Of a DNA stretch of 64,000 nucleotides, positions 27,751 to 39,100 are shown one piece after another. Made by a program: the position numbers and the translations under genes. Source of the DNA: Amycolatopsis iheyensis (GTDB lineage Bacteria > Actinomycetota > Actinomycetes > Mycobacteriales > Pseudonocardiaceae); the NCBI RefSeq assembly GCF_024703995.1, contig NZ_JAMXQV010000018.1:166297-230296 (forward strand), given 5' to 3'. Below the pieces are notes generated by a model. The model was not told the origin of the DNA and did not search any database. It saw only the letters and a list, made by a program, of their open reading frames with translations. The first letter of the stretch is position 1, and the number at the start of each line of letters is the position of its first letter.

Positions 27751-29876
27751 TTATGGGTCACAATTACCAGCTCGTCACGGGCGCGAGTGGCTGCCACGTA
27801 ACGCAGTGAGCGGCGGCGCAGTTCGGCATCGACTCGCTCTGGAGGAGCCAGCGCCTCCAGCCGCGCCAGTTCCATCGGAGACGGACGGTCGGCCGCGATC
27901 ACGACCTTGGAGAATTCAGTTCCCTTGGCACGGTGCATCGTCATGACTGCCACACGTCCGTGCGGTGGACGGTCCCGATCGACAGCGCGGGCGTCGACAC
28001 CACGCTCGGTCAGCGCCGTCACCACTCGGTCTCGATGAAAACGATCCGGTACGAGGACCGCCACGGTGCCGGCATCGGTGCCGGCCTCTACCCAAGCCTG
28101 GACACGGTCGCCGATGACCTGCAATTCGGCACTGAGAGTTTCAACGGCATCGAACTCCGGCCCGGGGCCGGTGCGCGCCGACCGGTAGCCGGTGGTTTCC
28201 GCCTCGTCTTCCATGTCGGCGTACTGCCCACCTTCGATGATTTTCATCGCGTAGCGCAGGTTCTGCGCGGTGGTCCGATAGTTCAGAGTGAGCCGCTGCG
28301 AACGACCGACGATCGGTATGCCGTAACGGCTCAGCACAACGCGCGTTCCATAGATGCGTTGATGTGCGTCCTCGGCGATGAAGAGATCGTTCGGATGCTC
28401 GTTGACGAGAGCACGCAGCAACTGCCAATGGCTTGGCGAGAGGTCTTGACCCTCATCGATGAGTACATGGTCGGCAGGCTTGTCGGTCTGGCCGGCCAGA
28501 TGTGCGGCGGCGACGGCGGCAGCTTCGGCGAAGTCGAGACTTCCATCGATACGACCTTGCGCCCGGTAGGCCGCGATGAGCTCCCACACAGCGGAACGTT
28601 TGGCTCGATCGAGTGCGACGCCCCGGCCGGGGCGTCGCACTCGAAGGTAACCCGCCTCGTCGTGGATCTTGTTGGGCAGCACGACGTGCCCGTACTCGCT
28701 CGACAGGAACGACTCGTTGGCCAACGCCGGCAAAAGTGACGTTCCAGTCGACTCGACGACCTCCCTCCATCGGGTGCCGGCAGTTCGGGCGAGCGGCGCG
28801 GAACGGTCGTCGCCGAGCACCTCACGCACACTGGCGGCCAGGCTGCTGCCGGCAACGCGCAGCACGGCAGAGGCGAGCGCGTCCACACCTGTGACATGCA
28901 CACCTGTCTGGCCGAGCTTCTTCACAGGCTGAACTCGCGGGTCGAGTTGCGTAACGCTGTCGCTGAGCGCGTCAGCAAGGTTGGTGGTGAACGTTGTCAG
29001 CACGATCCGTGCATCGGGGTCACGGCGGGCCAGCGCCCGGGCACGATGCACCAGTACTACCGTCTTGCCGGTACCTGCTCCGCCGGACAGCCTGAACGGG
29101 CCGTTATAGCTGCGATCAACGTAACGACGCTGCTCTGGATGCAAGAAGATCCGCCAAGCGCCGAAGTCGCCCCCTTCGATGACGCGACGCAGCTCGTCCT
29201 GGTCGCCGATCAAGGCGTACTGGAAGGCCGCTCCTGGTCGTTTGAAGGAGTGCAGAACGTCCGTGTCGGCATCGCCCGAGACCATGGCCCTCTCGAGTGC
29301 CATCCGCGACACGACCGAGTCGATCGTGTCGCCGGCGGCGAGATCGACGAGGATCGTGCCGATCCAGCCGTCGTGCTGCTGGGCAAGGTCGAGAACAGCG
29401 TCCTCGTCAACGGCGGTGAGAGCCTGATCGGCCACGTACTCAGGCAGTCCGAGAGTCTCGACCAGCACGGTGCGATCATGACCGAGATTCACGAGCAACG
29501 ACCGACTGGCCGACGACTTGGTATCGACCGGCACTCGTTCGGCCGGTGCTTCGATCTCGGCGATCTGCGGTAGCCCGTTGATCGGATTGACGCTCAGCTG
29601 TACTCGGCGCGCCACGGCGATCGCATCGTCGTGGGGCCAGATACCGTGGATGACGTAGTGGCGCTCGCCGTCGCTGTCGAGGCGGAACATGACTGCACGC
29701 CAGAAGTTGTCCACCCTGCCGGTACGTACCCGCGGATCTGCGGCGTTCTCGATCGGCTCGATGTGCAGGCCGGAAGTCGTGTCATCGGTTCCGAGTTTCT
29801 GCAGGAATGTCATGGCCTTGGCACGGATCGATCCGTCGATCTTGCTGGCCAGCTTGCCCATTATGATGGTCGGCAT
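27747..29876 (-). CDS. UvrD/Rep-like SF1 helicase with an N-terminal RelE/ParE-like module
   Basis: The 709-residue protein starts at 29876 behind GGGGAACG. Residues 1-100 (GRVDNFWRAVMFRLDSDGER, HYVIHGIWPHDDAIAVARR) look like a RelE/ParE-type fold, as found fused to some bacterial helicases. The helicase follows: Walker A LSGGAGTGKTVVLVHRAR near residue 270, motif II LIDEGQDLSPSHWQLL near 470, HRAKGTEFSKVVIA and VAATRARDELVIV near the end. SF1A enzymes unwind DNA 3' to 5'. It is the next-to-last gene of the operon, 14 bases after the giant DEAD/DUF1998 gene, so it probably works with the DISARM-type proteins. The toxin-like assignment is a visual inference. Confidence 0.85.
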   Translation of the reverse strand: MPTIIMGKLASKIDGSIRAKAMTFLQKLGTDDTTSGLHIEPIENAADPRVRTGRVDNFWRAVMFRLDSDGERHYVIHGIWPHDDAIAVARRVQLSVNPINGLPQIAEIEAPAERVPVDTKSSASRSLLVNLGHDRTVLVETLGLPEYVADQALTAVDEDAVLDLAQQHDGWIGTILVDLAAGDTIDSVVSRMALERAMVSGDADTDVLHSFKRPGAAFQYALIGDQDELRRVIEGGDFGAWRIFLHPEQRRYVDRSYNGPFRLSGGAGTGKTVVLVHRARALARRDPDARIVLTTFTTNLADALSDSVTQLDPRVQPVKKLGQTGVHVTGVDALASAVLRVAGSSLAASVREVLGDDRSAPLARTAGTRWREVVESTGTSLLPALANESFLSSEYGHVVLPNKIHDEAGYLRVRRPGRGVALDRAKRSAVWELIAAYRAQGRIDGSLDFAEAAAVAAAHLAGQTDKPADHVLIDEGQDLSPSHWQLLRALVNEHPNDLFIAEDAHQRIYGTRVVLSRYGIPIVGRSQRLTLNYRTTAQNLRYAMKIIEGGQYADMEDEAETTGYRSARTGPGPEFDAVETLSAELQVIGDRVQAWVEAGTDAGTVAVLVPDRFHRDRVVTALTERGVDARAVDRDRPPHGRVAVMTMHRAKGTEFSKVVIAADRPSPMELARLEALAPPERVDAELRRRSLRYVAATRARDELVIVTHK

Positions 29877-29890
29877 CGTTCCCCGAATTC

Positions 29891-32800
29891 CTATTTCCGC
29901 TCAAGTGCGGCGATGATCTGTTCCGGTTCGGCTTTCACGACCTGCCATCCTGCTGCGACCAAGTCCTCGCGGTCCTGTTGGGGCATGTGATCGAAGGCAA
30001 CGGCGACGCGTTGTGTAGGCCAACTGACGTCGAGCATGATTCCGTCGGGGCCCTCGGTACCGATCTCCGGTGGCCCGATCCCAATGTGCGCGGCAAGCGC
30101 AGCGATTAGCTTGCGTTCGTTACCCAACGTGGCAGCGTCGTACACGTCCGCCCAGACACCCAGCGGCCGGTCTTCCCCAATTGGTTCTGCCACTGGCGTC
30201 GCCTCCGGGCTGACCTGGCTGGTCGTTGCGATCACTGTCGGCCAGTCACGCGCAGCGAGTGCGTTGGCCAGCTGCAGCCAACCTCGCCACGCATCGGCAT
30301 GCGCGTCGTTCAACACCTTGTCGCGGTCGTCCAGCACGACCGCCACTCGCACGACCATGGTCGGCAGCATCTCTACGACGGCGGCAAGCGCGCCCATCCG
30401 GTACAGATGGACCTTGCGGTCGCCACCCGGGAGGTGTTCGTCCAGCAGAGCCGCCCTGGCGACGACCTCGAGGGTGACCCCGTCGGTGACGGTAACCGGT
30501 TGAGCATCAGGCGCGAGGAACATAGGCACCGCCCGGCTGACGGCGCGAACCGCGTCCGGCGCCGGCGCAAGCACCCAATCGACCAGCCAGTCCACCGGGC
30601 CGCGCCCGAGTGCCCTGTACGCCTCCGGCGGCGCCTGGAACTGCGGCACGTTCAGGAAACTTCCCGCCAGATTCGGGTGATACCAGGGCGGTTGCTCGGC
30701 CGCGTCGAGGTCGGCCATGGCGACGGCGACGACGAGCACGCCTGCGTCGCGCAAGTTCGCGCGTTTCGCGGCATCGTCGGCGAGCCGGTTGCAGGTCGAT
30801 GTGGCGTGGTAGGCCCGACCGTCGGTGAAGATCGCAACGTCCGGCACGTTCATGTCATTGGTGTGCAGCAGGAAGTCCGGCCGTGAGTCGGCCACGTTGG
30901 CCTGTGGGGTCAGCGTCCACTGCCGGTGTCCACCGGGCAACGTGAAACGGACGACGTTGCCCGTGGGGCCAGGGGTTTCGGTGACGGTGGCGGCCGCGCG
31001 GCGGATCTTGCCGACGAACAGACGATGGAACGCGCGCTCCAGATGAGATTCCGGCTCCTCGTGTGGCGCCACTTCGGTCACCGCCCAGGTCGTTCCTTCT
31101 GCAGCAAACGCGTCGGCAGGCAAACCGAGCAGGGTACGTAGGTGCCGTTCCGCCGACGATCTGGACGCTCGGCGGACCATGCCGGGAGCCACGAACGGCA
31201 GCAGACAGCGATGACAGGCCAGACGCTGCTCGTGCCTGCATTCACATTCACGAACCCGTTGCCAAGCAAGCAAAAGCAACTCGCGCAGTCGCTCCGGGTC
31301 CGCGATTTCGGCGAGATAACCGGTACCGCCGGGCACGACGTCGTGCAGCAGGATCGCGTCGTGGTTGTCGGTGCCGTCCGAGAGCGTGGGGTCCACCACG
31401 AATTCGACCTGGATGTGGTCCGGGTGGCCACCTAGATGTTCACGCAATCCGAGCAACAGTGCGGCACCGATGCTGGGAACCGCGAAGTCATCCCCCAGGG
31501 TGACCACGCGTGGCAGTCTGATGAGCAGCCCTTGGGTACGCAACGTCCTGGACAAGGCGATCGTGCTGGTCATCTCGTCTGCGGCCGTCCGATAAGGACA
31601 CCATGGCCGGTGTTCATGCGGTCGGTTACGGCCGGCGTCGGTGTCCTTCTTCCCACATCCGGAGCAGACGCGGAACAGCAGGCCCTGCCGCTCCTCTCCG
31701 CTGATCGTGCGGGTAGCGCCCTGGCCGGGTGATCCGAGGTTTATCCAGCGCAGGTCGACGCTGCGCAAGTAGGTGCAACCGAGCCCGGTGTCCTCGACGA
31801 ACCAGCGACGCACCGCGTTCGCCGGGTCGATGTCGGCGGCCGTGACGATATGGAAGGCGGCTCGCTCACGGTCGTCGCGCCGGTCGGAGATCGCCACTTC
31901 GTCACGCCGGACCTCAGCGGAAACTCTGGTCAATTCGACCATGTCGATGCGTTGCCCGGTGTCCGAAATACCCCGGCCGCCGCACCTGGGACACGGCGGG
32001 ACGGGCAGATCGCGGCCGGTCTCGGCGACGTCAACGGCAAAGCCACAGGACGGGCAGAACGCCCAGGTACGAATGGACGCGCCGTCGAGGCCCAGGTCCA
32101 CCGCGTCGATGGTGATCTCCCAGCCGCGAGCGTAGAACGTGGCGCCGGGAGCGAAATCACGCAGCGCCAACGCCGAGCCACGATTGAACTGGGCCGAGCC
32201 GTACTCATGCGCACCCGTATCCGGATCGGTCCAAGACAACCCGACGTCCAAGGTGACCGAGTCGTCCAGCAGCGTGTAGTTGGGGAAGAGCCCGTACTCC
32301 TCCAGCACGCTGATCCAGTACGTGCCGCGCAGGTGCCCGAGCTGCCCGGCGGTGAGCTTCGCGGTGGCCTTCGCCGAACGCAACGCTTGTCTATCGTCGT
32401 CGGTGGCGGCTGGGGACGCCATCCTGGCTTCGAGGTCCGGCAGCAGCTCGGTGATCGCTTCCTGCCGTTTCAGCAACGTATCCACCGTTGACTGCCAACG
32501 CGCGCTCGCGGCGTGCACGTACGCAGCGAACTCGCTGGTTCCCGGCCCTGAACTTGGCCGAAGCCACTCACGCAGTTCCGTCACCACGTAGTCGGGCAGG
32601 TCCGCGAAAGTCGCGGTGAACGCGGCCAGGTGCTCGTCGGCTCCCTGCTCGGCATGCCGAACGAGTGCACCGAGGAAAGTACCCGGTTTGTCCGACCCGA
32701 TCGCGCCGACGGCGGTACGTGGATGTGGACGCCGGGGATCGCGTGCGAAGCCGTCAGCGAGATAGGCGACGTACTGCCGACGCAGGATCTCCTCCGCCGC

Positions 32801-35800
32801 AAGGTAGGTGGCCGGTGGACGAACCTCTCCGTCCACGACCGACAGTGGATCGCCGATCTTGGGTAGCTGGTCACCACGTCCGGTGACGAACGCGAGGTTC
32901 AGCGCATTGCCGGTGAGTCGTCCGGCGCGGCCGACGCGTTGCAGATACGAGGCCACGGTGCGCGGCAACGAAGCCAGAAACACCGCGGAAAGGTCACCGA
33001 TGTCGATGCCCATTTCAAGCGTCGGCGTCGCGACCAGCACGTTCGGCGCCTGTGGGCTGCCTGCTGCGTTGCGGAAACCATCTTCGTAGGCCTGTCGGGT
33101 CTCGTCGTCCAACAGGCTGGTGTGTTCACGGGCGACCACCCGACGCATGTCCGGGGACGCGTAAAGACGCCGGTAGAAGTTGTCCGGCGACTCCTCCACG
33201 CGCAGCCGACCACGGCAACGAACATGCAAGCAGGGCGCAGCGAGGAGCTGGTCGATGGTGGCGGGTGAGCCGGGCGTCACGGCCCGGCAGACGTCGCACA
33301 CCAGCAGTCGCAGCGCGGTGTCCGGCGGCGCGACCACGACGCCGGATGCCGGGATGGCGTACACGGTGGCGCCGGCGTCGCTGATGGTCGTGTTGAGCAC
33401 GCCGTCGCGGGCGAGCCGGTCGAACAACAGCTTGCCCAGCCGCCCGCCGTCGGGTGGAGACACATCGAGCACTCGACTGGTCCAGCGGGCATACCAGGAC
33501 TGGGATGCGGTGACGGCATCTACACCACGCCCAGTGGCGCCGGTCCCGCCGACCTTCGGGTATGCGGGGGCCGGTCGGTTTCTGGGGAACGCGGGCATGC
33601 CTTCACTGCGCGGCCGCCCGCCCCAGATCGACCAGTCCCGGCCGTCCTCGGCGCGAAGGCGATCGAACCATGGATGGTCAATGGCACCTTGCGCGCGCAT
33701 CCGGTCCAACACGCCACGGACCCAGGCGATCATCGTCGCGTCGGAGCGTGGCTCACTGTCGAGTTTCTCCTGCCAGGACGTGCCCGCCAGCGCGGCGCGC
33801 GCGATACCGGCGACGCGCTGCGGCGTACCGGCTTCCACCTCGACGGCAACCGTGCCTGTGAGTTCGAGGGTGCGACCAGTCCTCGAGTTGAGCCCAAACT
33901 CCAGCGCGGTGGCGAGCGAGAGCCGTTTACGCACCCTGGACCTCACAGGCGCGCGCACCGCGCGCAGCGTCGGAGCTCGCCAGAACGGGGCGAACGACTC
34001 CCGGTCGGCGCAGTCCGGTGCGAGGATTCGGTAGCGGGCGAACGGGTCGTCGCCCGCCTGCCGGATCACCTCGTCGACCAGCGCGTCCAGGGTGAGCGGG
34101 CCGTCGGCGACGGCGTCGGCGAACACCGAACGCAGGGTGAGGGTGTGCGAGCGGGCCTGCACGAATCCGGCTCGGTGCGCAGCGTCCTGCACCGAGTCGG
34201 TGAACACGAGCGCCTTTTTCTCTCGCGTGTCCAGCGTCGGTGTGCCGAACAACGTCGACAGCGACACCGACAGCAGGGTGGCGATCGCACTGCCGAGAAA
34301 CCGGATGCCGTCTTCCTGGCCGCAAGACGGGCAAGTGTCCTTGTTTGCGTCGGCGTCTGCGTCGAGGCCGGTGGTGGTGAGCACCGGCAGGATCCAGCCA
34401 TCGCGCAGTTCTGGGTCATCCTCGGCGACGCTGGTGAGCAATTCCCGGTGCCGCACGGAAAACCATGCCAACCCCTCGACGGGCACGTCGCTGTCCAGGT
34501 CGGCGGCGGCTTCGACGGGTGCGTACAGCAGTGCCCGGAACCGGCCTTCACGGGCAGCGTGGTTGCGCCGGATGTCGTCGTCTTCGACGGCAAGGCTGTT
34601 GCCGACAGGGGCAAGGCCGACACCCCAGCCAGACCGGCCGCAATGCCTGCAGAAGATGGCCGGCAACGACGGCCGGGCTTCGGCGTCGTCTGCGACGGCC
34701 GGACCGTCGTCGCCCCAGCGAAACCGGGTGGTCGCCGCGACGGTCCGGTCGATGCGCGTCAACTCGCGCACCCATTGGTGGAGGTCCACCGACAAGGCTG
34801 CCCTGCCGGCGACGGCGCGAACGTGCCCGAGCGCACCGAGCACGTAGCCGACGAACTCCGGGTCGGTGCCCAGCACATCGATGGCCAGGTCGTCGAGCGC
34901 GATCGCGGATTCAGCGTGACGGGCGAGGTCGTGGATCAGCGGGTGTGCTCGGCAGGCGGCGTTGAGCCGTTCCGGCGTGGCGCCGACAAACGCCGTCGCA
35001 TCAACGCCGTAGAGCGCACCGAGCACGGTGTGGGCGAGTTGCTCACCGATCGGATCGTGTCCGAGCTCCGCGACCTTGTTCATGATGCCCGGCACGTCGA
35101 GGTCGACCAACGAGACCGGGGTAAGCCCCGGGTCCGCCCCCGTAGACCACTCATCGAGGCCTAGCCGGGTTTCGGTGACGACCGCGTCGGCGTCGAATTC
35201 TTCGCCGAACACAGTGGCGGCGAAGTCAAGCATGACCGTCGGATCGCCCTTGTCACCCAATGTGGCAGAGGTGGCGACCGGTGCAGCGAGCCCCAGCGGC
35301 CGGCGTCGCGCGGCGGCGTCGATGCTTGGGTCATCGTCGTTCCAGTGGCTCTTCAGTGTGAGGCCCAGACGACGCAGGAGCATAGCGACGTCGGTACCCT
35401 GCGCGCCGTCGTAGGTGTGGAACTCGTCGAGCACTACGTAACGCAAGCTGGTTGCGGACTGCCGCCAAATCTCCTGGTCCCCGACGCGCAACAGCAGTTG
35501 GTCGAGCATCTTGTAGTTGGTCAGCAGAACGTCTGGCGCAGTGTCCTGGATGATGCCGCGGTCGGTGATCAGCCCGTCTTTGGTGACCTTGGTGCGTGTC
35601 GGCCCGTCTTGGCCGGTGTAAAGCGCCGCGGTGACGTCGGCGAGCTCGCGGTGCGTGGTGAGTAGCGTGGTCAACCGCGCCGCCTGGTCGTTGGCCAGCG
35701 CGTTCATTGGGTACAGGATCAGCGCCTTGGTACCCTTTTCGCCGTTTCGCCGGGCGCGCAAGACGTGGTCGATGATCGGATACAGAAACGCCTCGGTCTT

Positions 35801-36136
35801 GCCGGAGCCGGTACCGGTAGTCACCAAGGTCGACAGCGGGCGGCGGTCCTGTCCGTCGACCTTCGACGCAAGCCGGCCGAAAGCGGCGGCCTGGTGTCCG
35901 TACGGCGGGAAGCCTTCGTACCAGTCGAGTGTGTCGCGCCAGCCGGCGTCGGCGGGCCGGAACGGCAGGCGGAGACGGACGTAAGGTCCCTTGAACATGC
36001 CGGTGTCCGGATCGGAGAGAAACCGGTCGAGCGCGTCCCGCGCGTCCCCGTCGGTCAGTCCGAACGTGGTCGTCAGGTAGTCGACGAGCCCGGCCCTGAT
36101 CCGGTCCGCCTGCAGTGTCGGCAGCAGCTCGCTCAC
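29891..36136 (-). CDS. Giant DEAD/DEAH-box helicase with DUF1998 and a nuclease-like C-terminal segment
   Basis: The 2081-residue protein has an SF2 core: Walker A TLVTTGTGSGKTEAFLYP near residue 107, DEFH box LRYVVLDEFHTYDGAQGTD near 237, and motif VI SYLQRVGRAGRL much further on. A DUF1998/MZB-type Cys cluster (CECRHEQRLACHRCLLPF) lies near residue 1640. After it comes a segment with ESHLERAF, RPDFLL, VAIFTDGRAYH and DDAAKRANLRDAGVLVVAV, which matches the layout of Vsr/DUF559-type PD-(D/E)xK nucleases. The last 60 residues (DGIMLDVSWPTQRVAVAFD) resemble another such half. Its ATG overlaps the drmMI stop (ATGA). It is not a standard DISARM component. It may be a helicase-nuclease effector that replaces drmC. 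Confidence 0.85.
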   Translation of the reverse strand: MSELLPTLQADRIRAGLVDYLTTTFGLTDGDARDALDRFLSDPDTGMFKGPYVRLRLPFRPADAGWRDTLDWYEGFPPYGHQAAAFGRLASKVDGQDRRPLSTLVTTGTGSGKTEAFLYPIIDHVLRARRNGEKGTKALILYPMNALANDQAARLTTLLTTHRELADVTAALYTGQDGPTRTKVTKDGLITDRGIIQDTAPDVLLTNYKMLDQLLLRVGDQEIWRQSATSLRYVVLDEFHTYDGAQGTDVAMLLRRLGLTLKSHWNDDDPSIDAAARRRPLGLAAPVATSATLGDKGDPTVMLDFAATVFGEEFDADAVVTETRLGLDEWSTGADPGLTPVSLVDLDVPGIMNKVAELGHDPIGEQLAHTVLGALYGVDATAFVGATPERLNAACRAHPLIHDLARHAESAIALDDLAIDVLGTDPEFVGYVLGALGHVRAVAGRAALSVDLHQWVRELTRIDRTVAATTRFRWGDDGPAVADDAEARPSLPAIFCRHCGRSGWGVGLAPVGNSLAVEDDDIRRNHAAREGRFRALLYAPVEAAADLDSDVPVEGLAWFSVRHRELLTSVAEDDPELRDGWILPVLTTTGLDADADANKDTCPSCGQEDGIRFLGSAIATLLSVSLSTLFGTPTLDTREKKALVFTDSVQDAAHRAGFVQARSHTLTLRSVFADAVADGPLTLDALVDEVIRQAGDDPFARYRILAPDCADRESFAPFWRAPTLRAVRAPVRSRVRKRLSLATALEFGLNSRTGRTLELTGTVAVEVEAGTPQRVAGIARAALAGTSWQEKLDSEPRSDATMIAWVRGVLDRMRAQGAIDHPWFDRLRAEDGRDWSIWGGRPRSEGMPAFPRNRPAPAYPKVGGTGATGRGVDAVTASQSWYARWTSRVLDVSPPDGGRLGKLLFDRLARDGVLNTTISDAGATVYAIPASGVVVAPPDTALRLLVCDVCRAVTPGSPATIDQLLAAPCLHVRCRGRLRVEESPDNFYRRLYASPDMRRVVAREHTSLLDDETRQAYEDGFRNAAGSPQAPNVLVATPTLEMGIDIGDLSAVFLASLPRTVASYLQRVGRAGRLTGNALNLAFVTGRGDQLPKIGDPLSVVDGEVRPPATYLAAEEILRRQYVAYLADGFARDPRRPHPRTAVGAIGSDKPGTFLGALVRHAEQGADEHLAAFTATFADLPDYVVTELREWLRPSSGPGTSEFAAYVHAASARWQSTVDTLLKRQEAITELLPDLEARMASPAATDDDRQALRSAKATAKLTAGQLGHLRGTYWISVLEEYGLFPNYTLLDDSVTLDVGLSWTDPDTGAHEYGSAQFNRGSALALRDFAPGATFYARGWEITIDAVDLGLDGASIRTWAFCPSCGFAVDVAETGRDLPVPPCPRCGGRGISDTGQRIDMVELTRVSAEVRRDEVAISDRRDDRERAAFHIVTAADIDPANAVRRWFVEDTGLGCTYLRSVDLRWINLGSPGQGATRTISGEERQGLLFRVCSGCGKKDTDAGRNRPHEHRPWCPYRTAADEMTSTIALSRTLRTQGLLIRLPRVVTLGDDFAVPSIGAALLLGLREHLGGHPDHIQVEFVVDPTLSDGTDNHDAILLHDVVPGGTGYLAEIADPERLRELLLLAWQRVRECECRHEQRLACHRCLLPFVAPGMVRRASRSSAERHLRTLLGLPADAFAAEGTTWAVTEVAPHEEPESHLERAFHRLFVGKIRRAAATVTETPGPTGNVVRFTLPGGHRQWTLTPQANVADSRPDFLLHTNDMNVPDVAIFTDGRAYHATSTCNRLADDAAKRANLRDAGVLVVAVAMADLDAAEQPPWYHPNLAGSFLNVPQFQAPPEAYRALGRGPVDWLVDWVLAPAPDAVRAVSRAVPMFLAPDAQPVTVTDGVTLEVVARAALLDEHLPGGDRKVHLYRMGALAAVVEMLPTMVVRVAVVLDDRDKVLNDAHADAWRGWLQLANALAARDWPTVIATTSQVSPEATPVAEPIGEDRPLGVWADVYDAATLGNERKLIAALAAHIGIGPPEIGTEGPDGIMLDVSWPTQRVAVAFDHMPQQDREDLVAAGWQVVKAEPEQIIAALERK

Positions 36137-39100
36137 GACCGCTCCTCAAGACGGCGCTGAAAGTCCGCATACGCAGCGCGCATGTCGTGCTCCCTGTCCA
36201 ACGTGATGAACGGGAATTCGTACGTGTATGTGTTCTCTGCCTGATTGGTAGCCGTCCGCTCCTCAGGCGACATCCGCTCTCCCTTCTTCCGCCACACGGT
36301 GAGCACGGAGTTGGGAACCAACCGCCCATTGGCGTCGTAGTGGTAGACGTTTCGGTCGTACCCGTAGAGCACTGCGAACTGCGTGCGGTAGATCGTGCAC
36401 AGCTCGTCGGCGGTCAGGCCAAGCGTGAGCGCGACTAGCGCATCGATCTCGACGAGAGCCTGGCGGCGTTCGGCGGCGACCCGCACCGGGGTATCGGGGG
36501 TCCAGGTAGGCTCAACCGCGCCCAACTCGGGGCGGTGAGAGTGAGAGAGGCCGCCGGTCCAAGAGTCACCGGTAAATGCGGGCGACCAGCATTTTGCCCA
36601 GAGGTCGGCGTAGGCGTCGGTGACAGCGTTGAGGCGGAGGGTGCGCAAGATCAGCTCTGCTTGAAGGCGGTCGCTTTGCCATGGCAGTCGATTGACTGTG
36701 CCCATGCTGATGGTCGCCTTGGGTACCACGCGGACCGCGAAATCGCTGACAAGTGAGCTGAGATAGCCACTCACAGCAACAAGGTCACGAAGTTCTTCCT
36801 CGGGTGCTCCCGCCGAGGAGACGCCATGGATGTGGGCGGGACCCGGAGGAATTAGCGCCGATATGAGGGTCCGCTCATTGGTGTTGACGCCCATGTTCCG
36901 CCAGGCGATACGGTAGTAGTCTCGTGCGGGTACGGGCTTTTCCTCGTCACCCCAGTCGGTGTAAGCGCAGTCGTAGCGATAGCGGTCACCATTGGGCTTG
37001 TAAGTGGTGATCGGCACGGCATCCGGTGCGAGGCTCTCGAAGTCGGTGGCCGACCAGTCCACGTTGCTCAGCATTGTCTTGTTCGGGGTCTTGTTCAGTG
37101 GTGTAGCGACGTACAAGTGCGGACCCTGCAAGATTACATCGTCCCAGGTACTTGGCGCGCCCCAGCGGGCCTCGAAGTAGCCTTTCTTCCGGTCGATACT
37201 CTCATCCCATCCGCGGGAGAAGCGAAGCCCAAGTCCGCCGATTCGCGGCAACCCGGACAGCCTGTTCAACACGGAGGCCGCGGACCGATTGACCGCATAA
37301 ACCATGCGAGTCTGTGGGACCGGCGTCGTCGAAACCTCCAAGACGGCGTGCCAGGTCGCCAGTACGTCGTCGGTAACCTGAGTGATCCGCCCGTGATGTG
37401 GGCGCTGGTCCCAGTTCCCCCCGTCGTCCTTGAGGCCGGGCTCCGGCCCCAATCCATCGTGGACGAGCGACCGGCTCACCGTGTCAGGATGGTACAGCGA
37501 AACGGCATGACGGAACGAAACCGCAGGGCGGTGCTGAGCGTAGATGTTTACGCTGTAATGCCTCTGGTTCCCGATGTCAAAAAGTTGAAGCTCGTTACTG
37601 AACTCCCAGTGCCGGCGCAGTCGGCGGTAGACTTCAGCACGCAGCATCCCTGCCTTGTCGTCGGTGAAATGTGTATCGAGATGAATGAGACCGACCGCGC
37701 CACGCTGGGAGCCGAGCCGCCACGTCTGCTCCATGAAGCAGCGGTAGAGATCGGGCTGGAACCCCTGCAGATGCGGGTACTGCGCCAGCGACCCGACAAA
37801 TTCTGCGGTGCACGCAACGTCGGTGGTGCCATCGAGCACGAGATCGCGAATCTCCAGCAGCGCGAGGGTTTCCTCGCGTTTCGCTTCCCGCTTCGTCTCC
37901 GAAGGTTTGGCGGCCAGCTTCCACCAGGGATCGCCTTCGGCCAGTAGCGCGTCGACGTCGGAGCGAGGGCGGACCCACGGCGGGTTTCCTACCTGGAGGT
38001 CGAACCCGCCTCGAGCGAAGACCGTGACAAAGTCCAGGTTCCAATGGAAGAAACCCTGCTGCTCGGCGACCTGTTCGCATACCGCCAGCCAGGGGTGGTC
38101 GCGGAGGACCGTGGCCACTGGTCGGACACCAGCAAAAGTGAGGTCGAGGTCTTCAGCCTGGTTGAGTTCTTTCCAGTCGGCAGCCTGAGCGAAGGTCGGC
38201 CCCGAGTTCTTCTTACGGATCTCCGGGTTGCGTCCGATCAACGCCTGGAGTGCCGCGATCCAGCCGTCCAGGTCCGGGGGCTGAGTGTCCGTGGTGAGCG
38301 GCCAAAACCACAACGCGGCCCAGGCGTCCATGACACGACGCAGGCGTTGATAGGCGCCGTTTCGGTCGGCCAGTGCCGCTTCGATCTGCTCACGTTTCAC
38401 CACGCCCCCGACCGGACGATCGTCGACACCCCAGACCGGGATATCCCGGCGGATCTCCTGCTCGGCGATGTTCAGCCGGCGGTAGGCGATCTGCCAAAGG
38501 ATCTCGACCCGATGAGCGAGTTCGACGAGCGCGTTCACCTGTTTCTGAGTCGGCTTCTTGCGGACGCGGTTCCGCCAGTCCTTCACCGCCTTTGCTGCGT
38601 TCTTCGCGAGCGCCGCTGCTTCCTTCGAGTCGGCTGCAGCGCCCCATCCGTCGGCGGGCAGCAGGAAGTGATGGATGCCGTCGGCTGCAATCTGGTCGTT
38701 CGAGATGTCGTCAACGAGCGATGTGAGCGGGATGTCGCGGGGGACTTCGGTGAGCCAGGACTTGGTGCTCACCTGGTTACGGGTGTAAACCGCTCGGCGC
38801 GCACCGACCAGGGAGTTACCGCGGCGCAGATGCAGGCCGAACCACGGTGCTGACAAGCCGGAGACCATGGTGTCCAGCCAGAGCGAGATTTCCGCGAGCT
38901 CGACGGCGGTCGAGTTGAGGTCGACCCCGTACACGTTGTGCAGCGCGAGGTACGCCTTGACCTCCTGCAGGCGCCGCGGGTACTCGTCCGGGTCGATCCG
39001 GATGCTGAGTTCTGTTTGCTTACGTTTGAGGTACTGGTCGGCCAGCTGTCGGACTGCTTCGATTGCGAACGCACCGGAACCGAGGGCAGGCTCGCACACT

